Below, piece by piece: positions 5,638 to 9,611 of a stretch of 9,611 nt of DNA. The notes under the pieces are model-generated. The model ran no database searches and was not told where the DNA came from. It worked only from the letters and a program-made list of their open reading frames with translations. The DNA is from Desulfurococcales archaeon (GTDB taxonomy: Archaea > Thermoproteota > Thermoprotei_A > Sulfolobales > Desulfurococcaceae). Within the stretch, counting starts at the first letter, position 1; every line of letters begins with the position of its first letter. Location: assembly GCA_027028805.1 (NCBI GenBank), contig JALVHX010000171.1:1-9611 (forward strand). The letters are read 5' to 3'. A program made the position numbers and the translations under genes.

Positions 5638-6869
5638 GGATAGAGATGGGGCCTGATGAGATAATCAAGTTGTTTGGCCCGATGTCTGTCGAGGTAGTGT
5701 CGGGCGCGATCTATGTTCTGGGGAAAACTCTTGGCTCGGGCGATACACTGGTTGTTCCTCGGTCACGCAGCTATCCTGTCTTGTCGCTCGAGGCCTCTGT
5801 CCTCGATATAAGGATGGGCGAGGACGCGGCTATTCATGATGCTGAGAAGGATGAGCCTCTTAGGGCGTGGATTAGCGCGGCGAGGGAGATGGTGTCTGCG
5901 TCATCCGTCATGGTGCTCGGCGGCGTGGACTCGGGTAAGTCGTCTTTCACCACTCTGCTTGCAAACGAGTTCTTCTCGGCTGGCAAGAAGACGTGTGTCC
6001 TCGACACCGACATAGGGCAGGCCGATATAGGGCCTCCCGGGTTCGTGTCTCTCGCGGTTATGGATAAGCCTGTTCTATCTCTCCGCGAGCTCCGCCCGGC
6101 GGCTATGAGGCTTGTCGGCGATATAAGGCCGCAGTATGTGCAGCACAGGATCCTGATGGAGGCGGCCAGGCTCGCCAGGTATTCCTTGGGGAGGCTTGGC
6201 TGCGAGGCGCTCGTGATCGATACTGATGGATGGGTTAGGGAGGCCGCGGCCGTTAGCTACAAGTCTAGGCTTATAGAGGAGCTTTTGCCGGAGAACCTTG
6301 TGGTGCTTGGGGATGGGCTGGGCCGGGTGTTTAGGCGCTATGAGAAGCTGGGGCTGAGGCTTCACGTGCTCCCTTCTCCCCGTGTATTGAGGGCTAGGAG
6401 CAGGGATGCGAGGAGGATGCTGAGGGGTAAGAAGTACTCTGAGTTCCTGGAGGATGCGGGGGTGCGGGCGGTATCGCTTGATGATGTGGTTTTGCTGTAT
6501 CTTGCTGTTTTCGAGGGCGCGGAGATCCCTGGTGGCGAGGTGTCGGAGGCCGCGGGGGCCCGCGTGCTCTATGCGTCGTGGAGCCCCGACACCCTCTATA
6601 TTGTAACCGATGAGCAGGTGAGGGGTGTGGACGAGCTAAAGGCGAGGTATGGTGTTCAGAGGATAAGGTTTGTTAAACCGGGGTTTGAGAGGGGCCTGTA
6701 TGTGGCTGTGAGCGATGGCGGGGTTGCCGAGTATCCCGGCGTAGTGGAGTCGATTGATTTCGCGGGGAGGAGGATCAGGGTTAGGACGCTGTGGGAGGGC
6801 CCGGTTAAGATAATAAAGTTCTCTCGGATAAGGCTTCTCGATAACTATGTTGAACAGATAGTAGAGTAG
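5634..6869 (+). CDS. Grc3/Clp1-family polynucleotide 5'-hydroxyl kinase
   Basis: P-loop kinase of 411 residues that transfers phosphate from ATP to 5'-OH ends of RNA (and DNA in archaeal relatives). Eukaryotic relatives work in tRNA splicing, mRNA 3' processing (Clp1) and rRNA spacer processing (Grc3/Nol9). Numbered from GTG 5634, the N-terminal beta-rich domain (about 1-75) is followed by Walker A GGVDSGKSS (96-104), the family signature DTDIGQADIGPPG (124-136), the loop VGDIRPQ (161-167), Walker B VIDTDGW (194-200), and a C-terminal beta domain (about 305-411) resembling that of Clp1/Grc3. All motifs needed for ATP binding and catalysis are present. It is translationally coupled to the RNase H-fold gene upstream and only 8 nt from the decarboxylase gene downstream, so the kinase is probably co-transcribed with both. 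Its substrate cannot be read from the sequence; archaeal tRNA or rRNA intron ends are plausible. Confidence 0.9.
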   Translation: MRIEMGPDEIIKLFGPMSVEVVSGAIYVLGKTLGSGDTLVVPRSRSYPVLSLEASVLDIRMGEDAAIHDAEKDEPLRAWISAAREMVSASSVMVLGGVDSGKSSFTTLLANEFFSAGKKTCVLDTDIGQADIGPPGFVSLAVMDKPVLSLRELRPAAMRLVGDIRPQYVQHRILMEAARLARYSLGRLGCEALVIDTDGWVREAAAVSYKSRLIEELLPENLVVLGDGLGRVFRRYEKLGLRLHVLPSPRVLRARSRDARRMLRGKKYSEFLEDAGVRAVSLDDVVLLYLAVFEGAEIPGGEVSEAAGARVLYASWSPDTLYIVTDEQVRGVDELKARYGVQRIRFVKPGFERGLYVAVSDGGVAEYPGVVESIDFAGRRIRVRTLWEGPVKIIKFSRIRLLDNYVEQIVE

Positions 6870-6877
6870 GATGCATC

Positions 6878-8179
6878 TTGCGCGGCGTATATATAGAGGA
6901 GGTTCTCCGCGATCTGGAGGCGCAGGGCCTGCTCAGCGATATAGGGGAGCTTTCAGGGGGCTTCGAGGTTACGCGGGAGGCTTATAGGAGGAGGAACCCC
7001 TTTGTCTTCCGCCTTGCTGGCGGCGAGTTCAGGCTGTATAGCAATATATATGCTGATAGGAGGCTTCTCTACCGGTTCCTAGGCGCCGGCGACGACGCGG
7101 CCGCGTATACCAGGCTTCTCGAGGCGACGAGGAATCCTGGCCGGGTGGTTGAGACTGGTTTCTCCGAGTTTTTCCGCGAGACGGGCCGCGGCCTCAGTGA
7201 TCTCCCTTTCCTGAGGTATTATAGGGAGGATGGGGGCCGGTATCTGACCAGCAGTATTGTATTGGCTTGCGCGGGGGACGATGTGTGTAATGCTTCTTTT
7301 CATAGGATGATGCTTGTGGGTGATCGGGAGGCGGCGATACGGATAGTGCCCCGGCACCTGTATAGGATAGTTGAGTGGTATCGCCGCCGCGGCCGCGACG
7401 CCCCGGCCGCTGTTGTGCTCGGTGTTCACCCATTGATAGAGCTTGCGGCCGCGACCAGCCCCGGCTACGGGGTCTACGAGCTAGGGGTTGCGGCGGGGCT
7501 TTTGGGCGAGGGCTTGGAGGTTGCGCGTACGCCGCTCTACGGTATACCTGTTCCCTCCTCTGCCTCGGTCGTCGTCGAGGGCAGGATAACTGGTAGGCTT
7601 GTCGAGGAGGGGCCGTTCGTGGATATACTGGGGATACCGGATAGGGTTAGGAGGCAGCCTGTCTTCGTGGCGGAGAGGATTTATTATAGGAGGGGCTCGT
7701 CTCCGCATTATCACGCGATAGTGCCTGGATTGGACGAGCACTTGTTGCTGATGGGGTTTCCCCGCGAGGCCCTTGTCTATGAGGCGTGTTCTCGCCTAGC
7801 CGGCGTCAGGGCTGTCCGGCTTACACGCGGCTCGGGGGGCTGGCTGCACATAGTGGTGTCTGTGAGCGATGCCGGGGCCGGTGCGGCGGCTAACATAGGC
7901 ATGGCTGCTCTCTCCGCGCATCCTAGCGCCAAGCTCGTCGTGGTCGTTGACGACGATATAGATATAGATGATCCGTGGAGCATAGAGTGGGCGCTGGCGA
8001 CGAGGGTTAGGTGGGGGAGGGATGTATATGTTTTGAGGGGGGTTCGCGGAAGCACCCTTGACCCCAGCGGCGACGACGGGTTGCTGGATAAGGCTATTAT
8101 AGATGCTACTGTGCCGCGGGATAGGCCGGGCGCCTTGTTCCGCCGGGCCCGTGTCCCGGTTGGCGGGGATCCTGGCTAG
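6878..8179 (+). CDS. UbiD-family decarboxylase, probable trans-anhydromevalonate 5-phosphate decarboxylase
   Basis: Prenylated-FMN-dependent decarboxylase. In the archaeal mevalonate pathway described in Aeropyrum pernix, such an enzyme turns trans-anhydromevalonate 5-phosphate into isopentenyl phosphate and CO2. The 433-residue protein shows the UbiD order: ITS-like SSIVLACAGDD (125-135), NASFHRM (138-144), ALG-like VLGVHP (180-185), YELGVAAGLLGE (200-211), VVVEG (231-235), EEGPFVD (243-249), the DDDIDIDD run (358-365), GSTLDPS (391-397) and KAIIDAT (405-411). By alignment to Fdc1/UbiD, Asn138, His160 and Glu201 would bind metal and prFMN, with Arg143, Glu244 and Asp249 as the catalytic E-R-E/D set. 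The usual GDHTGYY after GPF is changed to VDILGIP, which may reflect substrate choice. The TTG start is supported by AGGATG upstream and the intact N-terminus. Assignment to this reaction rests on the two phosphomevalonate dehydratase genes directly downstream. The flavin prenyltransferase (UbiX) must be elsewhere. Confidence 0.88.
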   Translation: MRGVYIEEVLRDLEAQGLLSDIGELSGGFEVTREAYRRRNPFVFRLAGGEFRLYSNIYADRRLLYRFLGAGDDAAAYTRLLEATRNPGRVVETGFSEFFRETGRGLSDLPFLRYYREDGGRYLTSSIVLACAGDDVCNASFHRMMLVGDREAAIRIVPRHLYRIVEWYRRRGRDAPAAVVLGVHPLIELAAATSPGYGVYELGVAAGLLGEGLEVARTPLYGIPVPSSASVVVEGRITGRLVEEGPFVDILGIPDRVRRQPVFVAERIYYRRGSSPHYHAIVPGLDEHLLLMGFPREALVYEACSRLAGVRAVRLTRGSGGWLHIVVSVSDAGAGAAANIGMAALSAHPSAKLVVVVDDDIDIDDPWSIEWALATRVRWGRDVYVLRGVRGSTLDPSGDDGLLDKAIIDATVPRDRPGALFRRARVPVGGDPG

Positions 8180-8192
8180 CCGGGTCCCGGGG

Positions 8193-8198
8193 GGTGAT
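8193..8198 (+). promoter_or_regulatory. Shine-Dalgarno sequence that favours a TTG start for the dehydratase large subunit
   Basis: GGTGAT, complementary to the crenarchaeal 16S rRNA tail, lies seven bases before the TTG at 8206. The GTG at 8194 and ATG at 8197 fall within this site itself. Starting at TTG gives MYLSRIEEAML, which matches the usual N-terminus of aconitase-X proteins. Confidence 0.55.
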
Positions 8199-8205
8199 GG
8201 GTGGC

Positions 8206-9396
8206 TTGTATCTCTCCAGGATTGAGGAGGCTATGCTTGACGGGGAGTATGGTGAGAAGATAGCGCTTGCTATGAGGATCCTCGTGAAGGTTGGTGAGAC
8301 TGTTGGTGCTGAGAGGCTTGTGCGTGTGAGGCATGTGCATGTGTCGGGTGTCTCCTATACCAATATCGGTGAGCCCGGCTACGAGTTTATAAGGAGCCTC
8401 TTTGAGGGCGGTGCACGGGTCTCGGTGTATACGACTGTTAACCCTGGATGCGCTGATCTCGGCGGCGCGTCGGCGGTTCTTGATCCAGGTCTTCTGCCCC
8501 TTCAGCGGGCCATAAACAGTGTATTGGAGGGGGGAGGTGTTGATCCAGTGTATACCTGTGTCCCCTATCTGGTGCGCCGCCCTGCTGCGGGTGAGAGGCT
8601 TGCGTGGGGTGAGAGCAATGCTGTGGCCATGGCCAACTCTTTCTATGGCGCGTATACTAATAGGGAGGCGGGGCCTCTGACGCTGGCGGCGGCTCTTACC
8701 GGCAGGACCTATATGGCGGGGCTGCATCTCGCTGAGAACAGGGTTGTTGGGGTCAGGGTTGAGGCTGAGAAGCCGGGTGGTTTCGGGGATGACGTGTATG
8801 GGAGTCTCCTGGGCCTCTATATAGGGGAGGCTGTGCAGAGTGTTCCCATGGTTGCACGCGGCTCTCTCCCGGCGTCTTTTATGGGGGTTCGGGAGATGCT
8901 CGCGGCCTCGGCGGCCTCTGGTTCTCATGGCCTCGTGGTTTTGGAGGGTGTGACGCCGAGGGGCTCCTATGGCTTGGGCGGGTATGAGAGGATCGGTGTC
9001 TCGTCGGGGGATCTCGTTGACTTGTTTGAGAGGGTTTCTTCTCCCCTGGAGACGCGTGGCCGCGTGTTGTTCTATGTTGGGTGCCCCCACTTGTCTCTCT
9101 CGGAGGCTCTGTGGCTTGAGAGGCTTGTGGCCGGCTATAGTGGCGTGGTGAGGGGTGTTGATTTCCTTGTATCGCTCCCCTATCTCTATAGGGGGTTTGT
9201 GGATGACGCGGTGTTTTCTTCTAGGGGGATCACGGTTGTGTATGGGACGTGTCCTGTTGTCTCGAGGTTCCGTGAGAGCTATGATCTAGTTGTTACTAAT
9301 AGTGGGAAGGCGTTGTTCTATATGCGGCGTATACATGGCGTAGAGGTTTCTCTTGCATCGGTCAAGGAGATGCTGGGGGCGGCTATGGTTGCCTAG
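8206..9396 (+). CDS. Phosphomevalonate dehydratase large subunit (aconitase X type)
   Basis: Large, iron-sulfur-binding subunit of the enzyme that dehydrates (R)-mevalonate 5-phosphate to trans-anhydromevalonate 5-phosphate. The 396-residue product matches the aconitase X catalytic family throughout. Landmarks are the N-terminal LSRIEEAMLDGEYG (3-16), HVSGVSYTNIGEPG (45-58), TTVNPGCADL (76-85), TCVPYL (117-122), AWGESNAVAMANS (133-145), GAYTNREAGP (148-157), LTGRT (164-168) and GLHL (172-175). Near the C-terminus are YVGCPHLSLSE (290-300) and GTCPVVS (347-353). Cys118, Cys293 and Cys349 are the likely cluster ligands by analogy with aconitase X; Cys82 is an extra cysteine nearby. It starts 26 nt after the decarboxylase stop and overlaps the small subunit gene. 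In bacteria aconitase X proteins act in hydroxyproline metabolism, but a UbiD partner and archaeal lipid context point to the mevalonate role. Starts at 8197 or 8194 would add three or four residues. Confidence 0.9.
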   Translation: MYLSRIEEAMLDGEYGEKIALAMRILVKVGETVGAERLVRVRHVHVSGVSYTNIGEPGYEFIRSLFEGGARVSVYTTVNPGCADLGGASAVLDPGLLPLQRAINSVLEGGGVDPVYTCVPYLVRRPAAGERLAWGESNAVAMANSFYGAYTNREAGPLTLAAALTGRTYMAGLHLAENRVVGVRVEAEKPGGFGDDVYGSLLGLYIGEAVQSVPMVARGSLPASFMGVREMLAASAASGSHGLVVLEGVTPRGSYGLGGYERIGVSSGDLVDLFERVSSPLETRGRVLFYVGCPHLSLSEALWLERLVAGYSGVVRGVDFLVSLPYLYRGFVDDAVFSSRGITVVYGTCPVVSRFRESYDLVVTNSGKALFYMRRIHGVEVSLASVKEMLGAAMVA

Positions 9397-9611
9397 GCTT
9401 CGTCTGAGGGTTAGGGATATTGTCCCGGGCCGGTGTAGTGGGGAGGCGCTGGTTGTCCCGGGGAGGCTCTCGTTTTATGGCGAGGTTGATGCGGAGACGG
9501 GGCTTGTGAGGGGTTTGGGGGAGAGCTTGTCAGGCCGTGTCTTGTTTATACGTGGTATGAGGGGTTCTACTGTGGGGCCCTATGTCCTCTACGCGTTGAG
9601 CAGAAGGGGGC
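9389..9611 (+). CDS. Phosphomevalonate dehydratase small subunit (aconitase X swivel domain), 3' end outside the window
   Basis: Seventy-four residues are visible before the right edge. They match the small (formerly DUF126) subunit that forms the swivelling domain of aconitase X enzymes: DIVPGRCSGEALV (10-22), LSFYGEVDAETGLV (27-40), LSGRVLFIRG (47-56) and RGSTVGPYVLYAL (58-70). The RGST block corresponds to the small-subunit signature containing a conserved active-site serine (Ser60 here, by analogy). About 60 residues are probably missing. The TTG at 9389 overlaps the end of the large-subunit gene by eight bases, so the two subunits are translationally coupled. No ATG or GTG in this frame lies at a suitable position. 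The pair reconstitutes the full two-subunit dehydratase. Confidence 0.9.
   Translation, partial: MPRLRLRVRDIVPGRCSGEALVVPGRLSFYGEVDAETGLVRGLGESLSGRVLFIRGMRGSTVGPYVLYALSRRG

Noticed and set aside
7079..7741. Several antisense open frames within the decarboxylase gene
   Set aside because: They mirror the GC-rich codons of a well-supported UbiD gene and have no starts with ribosome sites or recognisable motifs.
8176..9090. Long open frame (304 codons) on the minus strand inside the dehydratase large-subunit gene
   Set aside because: It lies wholly antisense to a clear aconitase-X gene. The translation is rich in His, Arg, Pro and Thr with no motif or domain pattern, as expected from the codon bias of the real gene.
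1..9611. Defence system, mobile element, CRISPR array or horizontally acquired island
   Set aside because: No direct repeat array, transposase, integrase, toxin-antitoxin pair or abrupt composition change was seen; all recognisable genes are housekeeping or chromosomal archaeal families.

Overview
The window looks like chromosomal DNA of a hyperthermophilic crenarchaeon (Thermoproteota), most likely Desulfurococcales. A Pyrodictiaceae-type genome such as Hyperthermus, Pyrodictium or Pyrolobus is my best guess, not a proof. The evidence is the aIF2-alpha/Nop10 gene pair, heavy use of AGG and ATA codons, frequent GTG and TTG starts placed behind GGTGAT-like Shine-Dalgarno sequences, a short RecA/RadA paralogue, CDP-archaeol synthase, and the archaeal form of the mevalonate pathway. 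Genes are tightly packed. There is no gene-free stretch above 300 bases, and I see no rRNA, tRNA, CRISPR array, insertion sequence or phage gene.

Layout. (1) Bases 1-883, plus strand: 3' part of translation initiation factor aIF2-alpha, overlapped by the gene for Nop10 of the box H/ACA RNP. (2) 973-3060, minus strand: a polytopic membrane protein of the STT3/AglB oligosaccharyltransferase family whose usual acidic metal-binding motifs look degenerate. (3) 3219-3599, plus strand: an unknown small protein with three membrane segments, divergent from the STT3-like gene. (4) 3729-4857, minus strand: a two-gene operon, RecA-like ATPase followed by CDP-archaeol synthase (CarS), overlapping by 14 nt. 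(5) 5026-9611, plus strand: a compact run of five genes: a small protein with RuvC/YqgF-like (RNase H fold) motifs, a Grc3/Clp1-type polynucleotide 5'-kinase, a UbiD-family decarboxylase, the aconitase-X-type large subunit, and the start of the matching small subunit.

How the genes work together. The last three genes form the diagnostic branch of the archaeal mevalonate pathway. Phosphomevalonate dehydratase (large plus small subunit) converts mevalonate 5-phosphate to trans-anhydromevalonate 5-phosphate. The UbiD-type decarboxylase then makes isopentenyl phosphate. CarS, 4 kb away on the other strand, acts late in the same lipid route by activating archaeol-type lipid with CTP. The remaining genes handle nucleic acids: RecA-like ATPase, RNase H-fold protein and 5'-kinase around one divergent promoter region, plus Nop10. 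The candidates most worth following up are that nucleic-acid trio, the STT3-like protein that may have lost canonical catalysis, and the unknown membrane protein beside it.
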